Source: Chitinolyticbacter meiyuanensis
GTDB taxonomy: Bacteria > Pseudomonadota > Gammaproteobacteria > Burkholderiales > Chitinibacteraceae
NCBI RefSeq assembly: GCF_008033135.1
Contig: NZ_CP041335.1
Location: 3,229,925-3,293,924, forward strand
DNA: 64,000 nucleotides
Direction: 5' to 3'
Shown here: positions 42,496 to 52,045 of the stretch, in pieces
Layout: every line of letters begins with the position of its first letter
Position numbering within the stretch: position 1 is the first letter of the stretch
Position numbers and translations under genes: made by a program
Notes under the pieces: generated by a model
Told to the model about the DNA's origin: nothing
Database searches by the model: none
The model's input: the letters and a program-made list of their open reading frames with translations, nothing else

Positions 42496-44298
42496 ATGTT
42501 CGGATCACGTCATGCTCTCATCGTGGCGATCGCCGCCATCGGCGTCGCTCACGCAGCAGAATGGAGCAGTCAGGCTGTCTACACCGCCGGCCAGGAAGTC
42601 AGCTACCAGGGCCAGACTTGGCGCGCCAAATGGTGGACGCAGAACAATGTGCCCGGCGCAGAACAGTGGGGGCCGTGGCAGCTGGTCGCCGGCACGCCGA
42701 CCCCCGCACCTGCCACGCCGGTGCCGACAACGCCGACGCCCAACGCCACGCCAACTCCGGTGGCCGTGACACCGACCGTGACCCCGCGGCCCGCCACGCC
42801 CACGCCGGTGACCCCGGCACCGGTCACCCCTGCGCCGAGCGGCTGCTACGCCGCCTGGACCGAGGGCAGCACCTATGCCGCCGGCAGCAACGTGACGTAC
42901 AAGGGCCGCAACTACCGTGCACTGGTCACCCATGTGGCCTATGTCGGTGCGAACTGGAACCCGGCCGCCAGTGGCACGCTGTGGTCCGATACGGGTGCCT
43001 GCAACGACGGCGGCGTGCAGCCGACGCCGACCGTGACCCCGCGTCCTACCGTCAGCCCTACGCCAACGCCGACCGTCACGCCTCGCCCCACCGTCAGCCC
43101 GACTCCGGTCACGGCGACGCCGACGCCGGTCAGCCCGGTCTCGCCGACACCGATCGTTTCGCCCACGCCAGTCGTACCCACCCCGGTGGTGCCGACTCCG
43201 GCAGGCGGCGTCCCGACCAAGGCCGAGGCCGAGGCCTATGCCGCACGCCTCACCGATACCGACATCTTCCGCAAGGTGAAATACTCGGTACGCACGCTGC
43301 CGAATGCGCAGGTCGAAGCAGTGGCGCCGGGCAAGGCGACCAATCCGGATAACGTGAAGCGGGTCGAGGCGCTGGTCTCGCAGCAGAAGTTCGATTACTA
43401 CTTCCAGGTGCGCAACCCGTCGTATACCTACCAGGGCTTCCTGCAAGGCGTGGCCAAGTTCCCGGGCTTCTGCGACACCTATACCGATGGTCGCAACAGC
43501 GATGAGATCTGCCGCCGCTCGCTTGCCGCCATGTTCGCCCACTTCGCCCAGGAAACCGGCGGCCACAGTATCGAGCAGTTCGGCATCCCCGAATGGCGCC
43601 AGGCGCTGGTGCACGTGCGCGAAATGGGCTGGGACGAGACCAAGTCTGGCTACAACGCCGAGTGCAACGATCCGGTGTTCAACAAGATCTGGACCTGCGG
43701 CAAGCTCGCCAATGGCCAGTTCAAGGGCTACTTCGGTCGTGGCGCCAAGCAGTTGTCGTACAACTACAACTACGGCCCGTTCTCGCAAGCCATGTTCGAC
43801 GGTGATCAGTTCAAGCTGTTGAACAACCCGGAACTGGTGGCCGACACCTGGCTAAACCTCGCTTCCGCGGTGTTCTTCTTCATCTACCCGCAGCCGCCCA
43901 AGCCGTCGATGCTGCATGTGATCGATGGCACCTGGGTGCCGAACGATTTCGACAAGTCGCGCCAGCTGGGCAACGATTTCCCGACCACCATCCAGATCAT
44001 CAACGCCGAGTGCCAGGACACCCCGACCAAGCCGGCGGCACAGAACCGGATCAACTACTACACCGAGTTCTCGCGTGATCTGGGCTGGGACATCAACAAG
44101 GAATCGATGAAGTGCGCCGGCATGGGCCGCTTCGACGGTGGCTCGTCGGCTGCGTTCAACATCTACTGGGAAGAGGATTGGAAGGTGGGCGGCGAAAACA
44201 AGTGCCAGCTCGTCAGCTACCAGACCCCGTACAACGCGCTGATCGAAGGCCAGTACGTGAAGTGCGTCGAGGACAAGTGGAAAGTGCAGCTGAAGTAA
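42496..44298 (+). CDS. Secreted GH19 chitinase with two chitin-binding modules
   Basis: A 600-residue secreted enzyme that cleaves beta-1,4 bonds in chitin. A signal peptide spans 1-20 (ends VAHA). A CBM5/12 module is at 21-64 (QAVYTAGQEVSYQGQTWRAK), then a Pro/Thr linker, a second CBM at about 117-169 (YAAGSNVTYKGRNYRAL), another Pro/Thr/Val linker (174-238), and a GH19 catalytic domain to the end. The catalytic acid is in AHFAQETGGHS (Glu353), and GYFGRGAKQLSYNYNYGPFS is the GH19 signature. The ATG at 42496 is chosen over 42484 because of the GGAGGAAG site and the signal peptide. It fits a chitin-degrading lifestyle. Confidence 0.96.
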   Translation: MFGSRHALIVAIAAIGVAHAAEWSSQAVYTAGQEVSYQGQTWRAKWWTQNNVPGAEQWGPWQLVAGTPTPAPATPVPTTPTPNATPTPVAVTPTVTPRPATPTPVTPAPVTPAPSGCYAAWTEGSTYAAGSNVTYKGRNYRALVTHVAYVGANWNPAASGTLWSDTGACNDGGVQPTPTVTPRPTVSPTPTPTVTPRPTVSPTPVTATPTPVSPVSPTPIVSPTPVVPTPVVPTPAGGVPTKAEAEAYAARLTDTDIFRKVKYSVRTLPNAQVEAVAPGKATNPDNVKRVEALVSQQKFDYYFQVRNPSYTYQGFLQGVAKFPGFCDTYTDGRNSDEICRRSLAAMFAHFAQETGGHSIEQFGIPEWRQALVHVREMGWDETKSGYNAECNDPVFNKIWTCGKLANGQFKGYFGRGAKQLSYNYNYGPFSQAMFDGDQFKLLNNPELVADTWLNLASAVFFFIYPQPPKPSMLHVIDGTWVPNDFDKSRQLGNDFPTTIQIINAECQDTPTKPAAQNRINYYTEFSRDLGWDINKESMKCAGMGRFDGGSSAAFNIYWEEDWKVGGENKCQLVSYQTPYNALIEGQYVKCVEDKWKVQLK

Positions 44299-44325
44299 TA
44301 TGCGGGGGCGCAAGCCCCCACGACA

Positions 44326-44357
44326 ATAAAAAAGCCCGGGCAACCGGGCTTTTTTAT
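44326..44357. terminator. Bidirectional rho-independent terminator
   Basis: AAAAAAGCCCGG ... CCGGGCTTTTTT forms a stem with A and T tracts on both sides, so it can stop transcripts from the chitinase gene and from the convergent small gene. A second GC-rich hairpin (GGGGGC...GCCCCC type) lies at about 44303-44320. Confidence 0.92.
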
Positions 44358-44385
44358 TGAGCGCCGTAGCGCTAGATCGAAGCGT

Positions 44386-44694
44386 TTACCGCCGGGTATT
44401 GGCAGCAAGCTGGCGGCGTTCGCTGCGGCTGCTCTTCTGGGCGTACTTGCGCTTGGAAGCGGAAGCGTACTTGGCCGACTTCGTTGCATTCCGGCTGGCC
44501 ACCTGCTTGCGCGAGGACTTGGTGGCGACCTTCTTGCCGTACTTGCTCGATGTCGCCTGCTTTTGTGGTGCCGGAGCCGAGGCACGCACGATCTGCACGG
44601 CGTAGGCCGGATCGTCGAACGGCAGCGGTGCATCGTCGGCGAAAGCGAGCGGGGCGAAGGCCAGGGCCAGTGCGCACAGCAGGATTTTCTTCAT
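44386..44694 (-). CDS. Small secreted, highly basic protein
   Basis: A 102-residue protein with a clear signal peptide (MKKILLCALALAFAPLAFA, cut before ADDAP). The mature part has a short acidic start and then about 60 residues dominated by Lys, Ser, Ala, Arg and Gln (for example SSKYGKKVATKSSRKQV), like a histone-tail or DNA/LPS-binding peptide. I chose the ATG at 44692-44694; the upstream open frame has no signal peptide. No family is recognised; it is probably periplasmic or exported. Confidence 0.75.
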   Translation of the reverse strand: MKKILLCALALAFAPLAFADDAPLPFDDPAYAVQIVRASAPAPQKQATSSKYGKKVATKSSRKQVASRNATKSAKYASASKRKYAQKSSRSERRQLAANTRR

Positions 44695-44830
44695 GACCCT
44701 CGTTCTCCTCGGCAAGTCAGCGGGCAGTCTAACTGCCAAATTCCATTGCCGCAAAATTAAATTCCGGTCAGACAGGCCCACAGCAGCGGCCTGCAAGCCA
44801 ATGTCATGCAAAGGCAATGTTTACGGCACA

Positions 44831-46387
44831 TTAGACCGTGCCGGCCAACCTTGCAGCAATCACGTTCAGCGCGGCCGGGCGGTTGGCGTAAAGCGTGAGC
44901 CGTCCCGCCGCCGCAGGTGCCAGATCGAGGTCATACGGCAACCGGCCCGCCACCAGCCAGCAACGCGGCCACGGCAAGGCCGCGAGCAAAGCCTGCTGCG
45001 CGCGATGCAGCACGGCGTTGTAGCTCAGCACCACGACCTGCGCTGCAGCATTGGCCCGTGCGACCGCGTCGGCGATCTCCTGATCCGACGGCGCCAGCGG
45101 CAAGGCCAGCTCGTCCACCGTGAAGCCCAGCGCTGCCAACGGCCCGGCCAGGCTATCGTGCTGCTGCAGCGTCTTGCCCAGCGCCACCTCGTCGATCTCG
45201 GTGCGGGCGCGTACTTCCAGCGTGATCAGCAATACCGGCTGGACTGGATCGAGCGGGCGGAACTCGCCCGCCTGCGTCAGCGCACGCTGGTGTACCCGTT
45301 GCGACAGCGCCAATGCCTCCGGCCGGCACAGCACCGGTTGCGGATCGACCGGCAGGCTGTGCCAGTGCGCCATGCCACGCGCATGCTTGAGCGTTAGCAC
45401 GCGCTCGCATGACGCGGACAGTCGGGCCGGGTCGATTTCACCGGCGGCGACCCGCGCCAGCAGCAGCTCGGCGGCACCGGTCTGCCGCGCCTCGGTGTGC
45501 GACACCAGCATCACATCCGAGCCAGCGGCAAAGGCACGTACGGCACCTTCGACGGTGCCGACGCCGCGGGCGATCGCGTCCATTTCCAGGCAGTCGGTAA
45601 AGGTGACGCCGGCAAAGCTCAGCTCGCCACGCAGCAGCTCGGTCAGCACCGCGTGCGACAGCGTAGCGGGTGTATCGGCATCGGGCTCGACCGCCGGAAA
45701 GGCCACATGCGACGACATCACCGCGTCGATGCCGGCAGCGATGGCAGCGCGGAAAGGCGCGAGCTCGACGGCATCGAGCCGCCCCCTGTCATGGCCGACC
45801 CGTGGCACACCGAGATGCGAGTCGGTATCGGTGTCTCCGTGCCCCGGGAAGTGCTTGGCGGTGGCGGCAACACCAGCGGCCTGGATGCCGCGCATCGCGG
45901 CAAGGCCGTATTGGTTGACCGTGTCCACCGTCTCGCCGAACGCACGTACGCCGATCACCGGGTTGGCGCGGTTGTTGTTCACGTCCAGCACCGGCGCGAA
46001 GTTGATATTGATGCCGAGTGCGGCGAGCTCTGCGGCGCCGATACGCGACAAGGCTTCGCAATCGGTGCTGGAGCCCGCCGCCAGGTAGGCCAGCGCCGAT
46101 GGCAAGGGCGTGAGCCCTTCCTCGATACGCGCCACCATGCCACCTTCCTGGTCGATGCCGATCAACAGCGGAATGGCGCTGACCTCGGCATTGATCTCCT
46201 GCAGCCGCCGGCACAGCGCAGCCACTTGGCTCGGGCTGGCTACGTTGCGGCGGAACAGGATGACACCGCCAACGTGATAGTCGCGGATCAACCGTTCGAT
46301 ATGGGCATTCGGGGTGAGGCCATCGAAGCCCACCATCAGGCATTGGCCGACCTGCTGCGCCAGGGTGAGGGGTGCGTTCATTTGCAT
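44831..46387 (-). CDS. Beta-N-acetylhexosaminidase, GH3 family (NagZ-like, two domains)
   Basis: A 518-residue GH3 enzyme. The N-terminal catalytic domain has QCLMVGFDG, IPLLIGIDQEGGMVARI, the KHFPGHGDTDTDSHLGVP motif and FTDCLEMDAIA, which holds the likely catalytic Asp. Residues about 340-518 form a second alpha/beta domain, absent from the short NagZ of Escherichia coli (341 residues). Such enzymes release N-acetylglucosamine from muropeptides or chitin oligomers; with the chitinase nearby, either is possible. No signal peptide, so cytoplasmic. Two ATGs (46387 and 46381) are both plausible starts. Confidence 0.9.
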   Translation of the reverse strand: MQMNAPLTLAQQVGQCLMVGFDGLTPNAHIERLIRDYHVGGVILFRRNVASPSQVAALCRRLQEINAEVSAIPLLIGIDQEGGMVARIEEGLTPLPSALAYLAAGSSTDCEALSRIGAAELAALGININFAPVLDVNNNRANPVIGVRAFGETVDTVNQYGLAAMRGIQAAGVAATAKHFPGHGDTDTDSHLGVPRVGHDRGRLDAVELAPFRAAIAAGIDAVMSSHVAFPAVEPDADTPATLSHAVLTELLRGELSFAGVTFTDCLEMDAIARGVGTVEGAVRAFAAGSDVMLVSHTEARQTGAAELLLARVAAGEIDPARLSASCERVLTLKHARGMAHWHSLPVDPQPVLCRPEALALSQRVHQRALTQAGEFRPLDPVQPVLLITLEVRARTEIDEVALGKTLQQHDSLAGPLAALGFTVDELALPLAPSDQEIADAVARANAAAQVVVLSYNAVLHRAQQALLAALPWPRCWLVAGRLPYDLDLAPAAAGRLTLYANRPAALNVIAARLAGTV

Positions 46388-46397
46388 TCCAAATCAG

Positions 46398-46421
46398 AAC
46401 GGCCGGGCTGAGCCGGCCGTT
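46398..46421 (-). terminator. Hairpin, probable gltX terminator
   Basis: A 9-bp stem (AACGGCCGG / CCGGCCGTT) with a 6-base loop lies between the gltX stop and the downstream GH3 gene on the minus strand. The following T-run is weak (TTCTGATTT), so it may attenuate more than terminate. Confidence 0.5.
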
Positions 46422-46443
46422 GAGGAGTTCTCTGCTGTGCGCC

Positions 46444-47841
46444 TCAGGCTGCCAGGCGGCGCAGCACTTCGTCGCGGCCGATCAGCGCCAGCACGGCGTC
46501 CACGGAAGGCGTGTTGGTGATGCCGCAGACCTTGGCGCGCAACGGCATGCCGACCTGCGGCATCTTCACGCCCTGCTGCTTGACGAAATCCTTGATGAAG
46601 GCGGACAGCGTGGCGGCATCCCACTGCGGTAGCGCCGCAGCGCCTTCGGCGAACAGCTTGAGGCGCTCCTCGTCCTCCGGCTGCAGGTGCTTTTCCACCA
46701 CCTCGGCCGTCGGGTTGAGCGGGCGATAAAAGTACTCGGCCTGGTCCGCCATCTCGACCAGCGTCTGGCTGCGATCCTTCAGGAGCGCGCAGACATCGGC
46801 AAGCTGCGGGCCATCGGCCGTCGCCACGCCCTTGTCGGCAAGGAAGGCCGCCACGCGCTCGGCCAGCCGGGCCGGATCGGCCGCCTTGATGTGCTGGGCG
46901 TTCAGCCACAACAACTTGTCGCGATCAAAGCGGCTGGGGCTGGGCGACACATCCTTGAGATCGAACCACTCGACGAACTGCTCCAGCGTGAAGAACTCAT
47001 CGTCGCCGTGGCCCCAACCCAGCCGCGCCAGGTAGTTGAGCAGCGCCTCGGGCAGATAGCCCTGGGTGTCGTAGTCCACCACGCTGACCGCATCGCGGCG
47101 CTTGCTCATCTTCTGGCCCTGATCGTTGTGGATCATCGGCAGATGGGCAAACACCGGCACCTCAGCGCCCAGCGCCTGATACATGTGGATCTGGCGCGGC
47201 GTGTTGTTCACGTGATCGTCACCGCGGATCACATGGCTGATCTGCATATCGACATCGTCGACCACCACGCAGAAGTTGTAGGTGGGCGTGCCATCCGGGC
47301 GGGCGATGATCAGGTCGTCGAGCTCGACGTTGCCGATCTCGATGCGGCCCTTTACCGCGTCGTCCCACGTCACTGCGCCATCAATGGGCGTGCGAAAGCG
47401 CACCACCGGCTGCACATCGGCCGGCACTGCCGGCAGCGTCTTGCCTTCCTCCGGACGCCAGCGGCGGTCGTAGCGCGGTTTCTCGCCACGTGCCTCGGCC
47501 TCAGCGCGCATGGCGTCGAGCTCTTCGCGCGAGCAGTAGCAGTAGTAGGCGTGGCCACTGTCCAGCATCTGGCCGATCACGGTCTTGTACCGCGCCATCC
47601 GCTGCATCTGGTAGAACGGGCCTTCGTCGTAATCCAGACCCACCCAGTGCATGCCATCGAGGATCGCCGCCACCGATTCGGGCGTGCTGCGTTCCAGGTC
47701 CGTATCCTCGATCCGCAGCACGAAGGTGCCGCCATGCTTTCTGGCATGGGCCCAGGAGAACAGCGCGGTACGCACGCCACCGATATGCAGGAGACCGGTG
47801 GGGCTGGGCGCGAAACGGGTACGGACAGGACGGGAACTCAT
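46444..47841 (-). CDS. gltX: Glutamyl-tRNA synthetase
   Basis: A 465-residue class I aminoacyl-tRNA synthetase that charges tRNA-Glu. It has the [19 protein letters not shown] start with HIGG at 19-22 (the HIGH motif), the Cys-rich CYCSREE segment at about 101-107 typical of zinc-binding bacterial GluRS, and KMSKR at 244-248. The length is normal. The start at 47841 agrees with the family N-terminus. Confidence 0.98.
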   Translation of the reverse strand: MSSRPVRTRFAPSPTGLLHIGGVRTALFSWAHARKHGGTFVLRIEDTDLERSTPESVAAILDGMHWVGLDYDEGPFYQMQRMARYKTVIGQMLDSGHAYYCYCSREELDAMRAEAEARGEKPRYDRRWRPEEGKTLPAVPADVQPVVRFRTPIDGAVTWDDAVKGRIEIGNVELDDLIIARPDGTPTYNFCVVVDDVDMQISHVIRGDDHVNNTPRQIHMYQALGAEVPVFAHLPMIHNDQGQKMSKRRDAVSVVDYDTQGYLPEALLNYLARLGWGHGDDEFFTLEQFVEWFDLKDVSPSPSRFDRDKLLWLNAQHIKAADPARLAERVAAFLADKGVATADGPQLADVCALLKDRSQTLVEMADQAEYFYRPLNPTAEVVEKHLQPEDEERLKLFAEGAAALPQWDAATLSAFIKDFVKQQGVKMPQVGMPLRAKVCGITNTPSVDAVLALIGRDEVLRRLAA

Positions 47842-47859
47842 GAAGGGTGATCCGGCAAA

Positions 47860-47890
47860 AGCAAAGCCGCCATTGTAGCGGCGGCTTTGC
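47860..47890 (-). terminator. Probable terminator after mltF
   Basis: A 9-bp stem (AAAGCCGCC / GGCGGCTTT) between the mltF stop and the gltX start, on the minus strand, followed by GCTTTTGC. The T-run is short, so moderate strength. Confidence 0.55.
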
Positions 47891-47912
47891 TTGGTGGGCA
47901 GTGCGGATTGGC

Positions 47913-49373
47913 TTAAAGCGCGGCCTGCACCATGGGTGGTTTGGCCGGCACCACGCGGTTGTTGATCCTGAGCGGCAGGTTGTCCGGATTGTGGATTTCC
48001 ACATCGGCGGCCAGCACCGGTGCGTCCGGCTTATACGGCTCCTCGAAGCGCGCCAGGATGTCGTAGTAGGTGCGCAGCGTCTCGACGAAGGCAACGGGTT
48101 CTCCGCCACGTGCGTAGCCAAAGCGCAGCGTAGAGAAATACTTGGGATCGCGCAGCAGCGGCAACACTGTTTTCAGGTCGGCCCAGCTGTCCGGGTTCTT
48201 GTTCAGCCGCCGCGCCAGGATACGGGCATCGGACAAATGCCCGATACCGACGTTGTAGGCTGCGAGCGCGAGCCAGGTGCGGTCCGGTTCGGCAATGTGC
48301 GCTGGCATCGCATCGACCATCATCTTCATGTAGCGGGCGCCGCCCTGGATGCTCTGGTACGGATCGAGCCGGTTCACTCCCAACCGATTGGCCGTATCAG
48401 TGGTCAGCATCATCAGGCCGCGCACGCCATAGGCAGATACTGCGGCCGGGTTCCAGTGCGATTCCTGATAGGACAGCGCCGCGATCAGGCGCCAGTCGAT
48501 GCCAGTCTTGTCCTCGGCCTGCTGGAACCAGTGGCGGTACTGCTCGAGTACGGTTTCGCGCTTGCCGAGAAAAGCCAGCGCGTCGATCGGCCCGACCCGG
48601 TTCAGGTGACCGTAGTAGCGGTCGATCAATCGCGCCAGCGTCTTGTCGGACTGTGCGCTGTTGAAGAACGCGGTAACGCGCGCGGTCAGCTGCGCATCGT
48701 CACGTGGCACCGCCCACGCCAGCGCTTGCTCCGCGGAAAACGGCTTGGCGATCGCGACGTTGGGGAAATAATTCTGGGCTACCGCGGCGAGGTGGGAATC
48801 GACCACCACGTAATCGTACTGGCCCGACGCCACGCCTTCGATCAGGCCTTCGGCATCGGCATCGTCGATAAGGCGCCAGGTGAAGCCCGGCTGCTTCGTC
48901 TTGTACTGGTTGAGTGGCTGCAGGTACTGCGGCAAGGTCTTGACCATCGCCGTGCCCGCATTGAGCTGGGCCAGCGCCTGTCTCTCCGGCACGCGGGCCG
49001 GATACACCAGCACCGGCTGCACCTGCTGGTATTCAGGACCAAAGGCAAGTCGCTCGCGTTCATCATCGCGGTGTACGCCGACCGCCAGATGCGCTTGGTG
49101 CCGCGCCAGCCGTTCCAGGATGGCGTGGTAATCGCTCTCCATCACGAAGCGCAGCTTGAGCCCCTGCGCTTCGGCGAAGCGGGTCACCAAGTCGTACTCG
49201 AGGCCGGCGTACTCGCCGTCGGCGTCGACATACAGCGTGGTCGGGCTGTTCTGAACCAGCACGACCAGTTCCTTGGATTCGGTCCACGGCAGGACCCGAT
49301 TGGATGTCTTGGCAGGCATATCCGAACAGCCCACCAAGGCAGTGGCGCACAAGGCCATCAACCAGTGTTTCAT
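47913..49373 (-). CDS. mltF: Membrane-bound lytic murein transglycosylase F
   Basis: A 486-residue lipoprotein (lipobox ALVGC, Cys16) anchored in the outer membrane. An N-terminal solute-binding-like domain (about 35-260; [18 protein letters not shown]) precedes a C-terminal SLT lysozyme-like domain (about 280-430) with the catalytic Glu in [11 protein letters not shown] and the [15 protein letters not shown] motif. It cleaves peptidoglycan to 1,6-anhydro products. The start at 49371-49373 gives a proper signal peptide with a GGAG site. Confidence 0.95.
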   Translation of the reverse strand: MKHWLMALCATALVGCSDMPAKTSNRVLPWTESKELVVLVQNSPTTLYVDADGEYAGLEYDLVTRFAEAQGLKLRFVMESDYHAILERLARHQAHLAVGVHRDDERERLAFGPEYQQVQPVLVYPARVPERQALAQLNAGTAMVKTLPQYLQPLNQYKTKQPGFTWRLIDDADAEGLIEGVASGQYDYVVVDSHLAAVAQNYFPNVAIAKPFSAEQALAWAVPRDDAQLTARVTAFFNSAQSDKTLARLIDRYYGHLNRVGPIDALAFLGKRETVLEQYRHWFQQAEDKTGIDWRLIAALSYQESHWNPAAVSAYGVRGLMMLTTDTANRLGVNRLDPYQSIQGGARYMKMMVDAMPAHIAEPDRTWLALAAYNVGIGHLSDARILARRLNKNPDSWADLKTVLPLLRDPKYFSTLRFGYARGGEPVAFVETLRTYYDILARFEEPYKPDAPVLAADVEIHNPDNLPLRINNRVVPAKPPMVQAAL

Positions 49374-49479
49374 GCGACTCCGGCAATGGAGCAGTCCAGC
49401 CCAGCTTAGCGCCGGCCCACTCCGGATCAAGACGTCGGCATTCTGCCCAAAATCAGGGCAACGGACAAACGTAAAGACT

Positions 49480-49508
49480 TTGCATTTTTGCGAAACATCG
49501 CTTATAGT
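49480..49508 (+). promoter_or_regulatory. Sigma-70 promoter of the tRNA-Ser gene
   Basis: TTGCAT (49480-49485) and TATAGT (49503-49508) are 17 bases apart, and the tRNA starts 16 bases after the -10. Spacing and composition are close to ideal for a stable-RNA promoter. Confidence 0.8.
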
Positions 49509-49523
49509 GCCGCTCTCTTTGCC

Positions 49524-49613
<90 letters not shown>

Positions 49614-49627
49614 ATACCAATTTAGTA

Positions 49628-50686
49628 TCAAGCACTTAGGGCCGATTCATCGGCCTTATTTTTTTGCTGTGCCGCAGATGTCAGACGTACCTGTGCCAGA
49701 TTTGTGACTTGAGCTGGTTCCAACAAGTGTTCCACGCACAGGTGGGCATAGCGTTGTGGCATTTCGATGGTCTCCCATCCACCGAGCCGTTTCAGTGTGT
49801 AGATGTCGGTACCGCCCTGCACGTGCCAGCTTGCCCAAGTGTGCCGCCAGTCGTGCCAGACGAAGTCCGTGATGCCAAGCGACTTCATCTCCTTTCGCAT
49901 GATGCTGTCGTTCGAGCGTGGCCAGTAGCTCATCGGCTGTCCGTTTCGATCGACAAAAACATGAGTCGAGTGCTTGCCAAGCTGCCCTCGTATCACGCTC
50001 ACAGCATCGTCGGAGAGCACGCAGTAGAAGTCTTTGCCGCTTTTGAACATGCTGCCAGGGATGAAAACGCATCGCCGACGCAGATCGACCCGATCCCACG
50101 TTAGTTCGTACACATTCGACTGCCGCAAACCAGTCGCCAGCGCAAACCTTGCCATCGTTGCTAACCAGGGTGGCAGCCGCTCGATCAACCGTGCGGCGTG
50201 ATCCTGAGTAAGCCAGCGGATACGCCCATCCGGCTCCTCGTAGACCCGGAAAGCTGGGACATGATCGATCCACTCCCAGTCACGTATCGCGGTGTTGAGC
50301 AGCGCTCGAAGCGTAGCGATCATCCGGTTGCGCGAGGCTGGCGCCGAGTAGCGTTTTTCCACCACCTCTGCCGCCTCGGCTTTGGTGATGCTATTGATCG
50401 CCCTACCCCGAAACGCCTCAGTCCACCATCGCAGATAGCGCTTGTCGTCATCCAGTGACTTTTTGTGCTGTATCTCCTTCAGGTAGCGTATGGCCGCTTC
50501 TTCCCACAGATACTCACGCTTCACATTGAGCCGGCTCTGTTCCCAGAGCTTGGACTTCATGCGGTCGTGCAGCTCCTGTGCTTCCTTCTCGTTTTGGGTT
50601 CCAGCAGACTGTCTAATTCGCTCGCCAGTTGGCGTAACGATGTCGATCCACCAGATCCCCTTTGTGCCTCTTTTCTTGATCGGCAT
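49628..50686 (-). CDS. Tyrosine-type site-specific integrase
   Basis: A 352-residue phage integrase. The catalytic set is complete: Arg188 in ATGLRQSN, His278 and Arg281 in HDWRHTWASW, Trp304 in LGGW (in the usual His/Trp position) and nucleophile Tyr313 in MPQRYAH. The SAM-like core-binding domain is at about 60-150. The ATG at 50684-50686 has an AGGAAA site; the upstream frame is shared with the HTH gene. Its 3' end lies 15 bases from the tRNA-Ser gene, as expected for integration into that tRNA. Confidence 0.95.
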   Translation of the reverse strand: MPIKKRGTKGIWWIDIVTPTGERIRQSAGTQNEKEAQELHDRMKSKLWEQSRLNVKREYLWEEAAIRYLKEIQHKKSLDDDKRYLRWWTEAFRGRAINSITKAEAAEVVEKRYSAPASRNRMIATLRALLNTAIRDWEWIDHVPAFRVYEEPDGRIRWLTQDHAARLIERLPPWLATMARFALATGLRQSNVYELTWDRVDLRRRCVFIPGSMFKSGKDFYCVLSDDAVSVIRGQLGKHSTHVFVDRNGQPMSYWPRSNDSIMRKEMKSLGITDFVWHDWRHTWASWHVQGGTDIYTLKRLGGWETIEMPQRYAHLCVEHLLEPAQVTNLAQVRLTSAAQQKNKADESALSA

Positions 50687-50883
50687 GGGGTTTCCTCTTC
50701 GCCCCGTGCGCCAGCAGGCGCATTGTTGAGCTGCGTGGAGAGCTTGTCTAGGTTGCTCGGCCAGATCCGCCACTGCCGGCCGACCTTGAAGCCGACGCCA
50801 GGCTGCGAACGCAGGGCACGCAGTACGGTGCAGGTCGATACATGCAGGATGGCGGCAGCCTCAGGCGGAGTTAGTGCGTTCAT
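50557..50883 (-). CDS. Helix-turn-helix protein, excisionase-like
   Basis: A 108-residue frame whose first 55 residues form an excisionase/MerR-type HTH: LTPPEAAAILHVSTCTVLRAL and VGRQWRIWPSNLDKL. The C-terminal 40 residues overlap the integrase start by 130 bases in another frame and have no clear structure. The start overlaps the stop of the upstream gene (ATGA). Its place next to the integrase suggests a directionality factor. Confidence 0.8.
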   Translation of the reverse strand: MNALTPPEAAAILHVSTCTVLRALRSQPGVGFKVGRQWRIWPSNLDKLSTQLNNAPAGARGEEETPCRSRKEAQRGSGGSTSLRQLASELDSLLEPKTRRKHRSCTTA

Positions 50884-51260
50884 TCCTGCCCTCCATCGCT
50901 CATGGCCTCCCCGATTGCGGCTGCGGCGCGTACGATGGCGCGGCGAGCGGCTGCGCAGGAGTCATCACCGCGTTGTTCTGGGAAAAGCTGAGTGTTGCCA
51001 CGCGACCGGTAGACAACCGCCTCAACCTTGCCGTGGTGCATCCAAAGGTCTAGGTCAATGCGGCATCTCACTGCCAGGCGCAGTGCGTCGCCATCGTCTT
51101 CGAGCGGGTTCCAAGGGAAATATGACTTGAATTCTGTGTCATGGGGCGAAACAAGCTGCCAAATGCAAGGCCTCTCCCCACAGCCCCCGAAATTGAACCA
51201 AACGAAATTGAGGCCCGCCGCCTTCGCCGCCAGCTCCAACAGCTCACGGTCGGTTTTCAT
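50880..51260 (-). CDS. Phage ABA-sandwich-like protein
   Basis: A 126-residue phage protein. The segment FPWNPLEDDGDALRLAV, the preceding LELAAKAAGL start and the closing helices resemble the small phage ABA-sandwich domain family common in lambdoid early operons. I chose the ATG at 51258-51260 because of an AAGGAG site. It overlaps both neighbouring genes by a few bases. Role unknown. Confidence 0.7.
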   Translation of the reverse strand: MKTDRELLELAAKAAGLNFVWFNFGGCGERPCIWQLVSPHDTEFKSYFPWNPLEDDGDALRLAVRCRIDLDLWMHHGKVEAVVYRSRGNTQLFPEQRGDDSCAAARRAIVRAAAAIGEAMSDGGQE

Positions 51261-51459
51261 TGAACTCTCCTTGCGGCTTTCCATATCCGCAGTGCACGCA
51301 CCAGTAGACCCCCTGCGTCGGATCTTCCTTATCGGGGGTGAATCCTTCGGTTGGCCGTGTGTCGTAGATGATTGCGTTGGTCGTGTGCTGGTGTGGCGCT
51401 AGACCATAGCTGGGGAGGCATGGCACTCCGTCTGGATCGGTGCAGTGCTCACAGGTCAT
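51244..51459 (-). CDS. Small Cys-rich phage protein
   Basis: A 71-residue protein with two CxxC pairs, MTCEHC near the start and YWCVHCGYG near the end, plus a third Cys, suggesting a zinc ribbon. It begins at 51457-51459, overlapping the upstream XRE-like gene stop. The longer frame upstream is in a different gene's region. Function unknown. Confidence 0.65.
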   Translation of the reverse strand: MTCEHCTDPDGVPCLPSYGLAPHQHTTNAIIYDTRPTEGFTPDKEDPTQGVYWCVHCGYGKPQGEFNENRP

Positions 51460-51650
51460 GTTTCCACCCACTGCGGATAAACCGTGCGCAGCATGCCCAG
51501 CACTGGCTTCGACATTTGCCGTCCAGATTCGAAGCGGCTGCCACCGGACTGCGTGACGCCGACCGCTTCCCAGAACTCTTTCTGGTTCAGCCCAGTCTTG
51601 GCGCGGATGGCTGCGATGTTGCGGATCGGGGCGAAGAGTGGGTTTGTCAT
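51456..51650 (-). CDS. XRE-type helix-turn-helix protein
   Basis: A 64-residue protein with a single HTH: IRAKTGLNQKEFWEAVGVTQSGGSRFESG, in the Cro/CI style with the Q-x-E-F and S-R-F-E-S-G landmarks. Almost nothing lies outside the domain. It sits in the leftward operon and overlaps both neighbours. Likely a DNA-binding regulator. Confidence 0.85.
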   Translation of the reverse strand: MTNPLFAPIRNIAAIRAKTGLNQKEFWEAVGVTQSGGSRFESGRQMSKPVLGMLRTVYPQWVET

Positions 51651-52045
51651 GTGACTTCTCCGGTTGCTTTAGCGATGGCGGCTCTGGCTGCGTCGAATTC
51701 ATCCGTGGCACGGTCTGCGACGCGGATAACTCCGATCAGGGCCTCCAGCAGCTCAGGGGCAGCTGCGATAAGCCGCGCATCTGCGTGATTGATGTTTGCG
51801 CACCAATCCGCGTGGTGTTCCCGGCCCTGGAATGGCTCAATCCAATCTGGCCTGTCGCACGCGCGGTGCATGATGTTCATGCCGTGTTCAGAAAGGTCAC
51901 GCAGGCGGATTACCGCCCCTCCCATCCCCCACCGGGCAAAATCCATAACAGTCAGGTCGTATTGCGGGCGCCCGCCGACGAGCTCCACGTTTTTGTGCCG
52001 ATCATTAAATTCCCAACGCCACGGCCCCGGTGTGTGCTTGCTCAT
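51647..52045 (-). CDS. MSKHTPGPW-family phage protein, copy 1
   Basis: A 132-residue protein that begins MSKHTPGPWRWEF, a start shared by many uncharacterised phage early proteins. A conserved middle (VIRLRDLSEHGMNIMHRAC, NHADARLIAAAPELLEAL) is followed by a variable tail. The ATG at 52043-52045 lies 12 codons inside the open frame. Its first 100 codons are nearly identical to the gene at 57643-58218. Function unknown. Confidence 0.85.
   Translation of the reverse strand: MSKHTPGPWRWEFNDRHKNVELVGGRPQYDLTVMDFARWGMGGAVIRLRDLSEHGMNIMHRACDRPDWIEPFQGREHHADWCANINHADARLIAAAPELLEALIGVIRVADRATDEFDAARAAIAKATGEVT
51744..52044. repeat. 301-bp direct repeat, copy 1
   Basis: This segment recurs at 57917-58217 with a constant offset of 6173 bases. 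I see four differences, all near the right (5' coding) end, at about 51954, 52001, 52008 and 52016. It covers the conserved part of the MSKHTPGPW genes but not their 3' ends. Confidence 0.95.

Noticed and set aside
51244..51711. 155-codon frame for the Cys-rich phage protein
   Set aside because: Its 5' part overlaps the XRE-like gene. The ATG at 51459 gives the normal ATGA junction.
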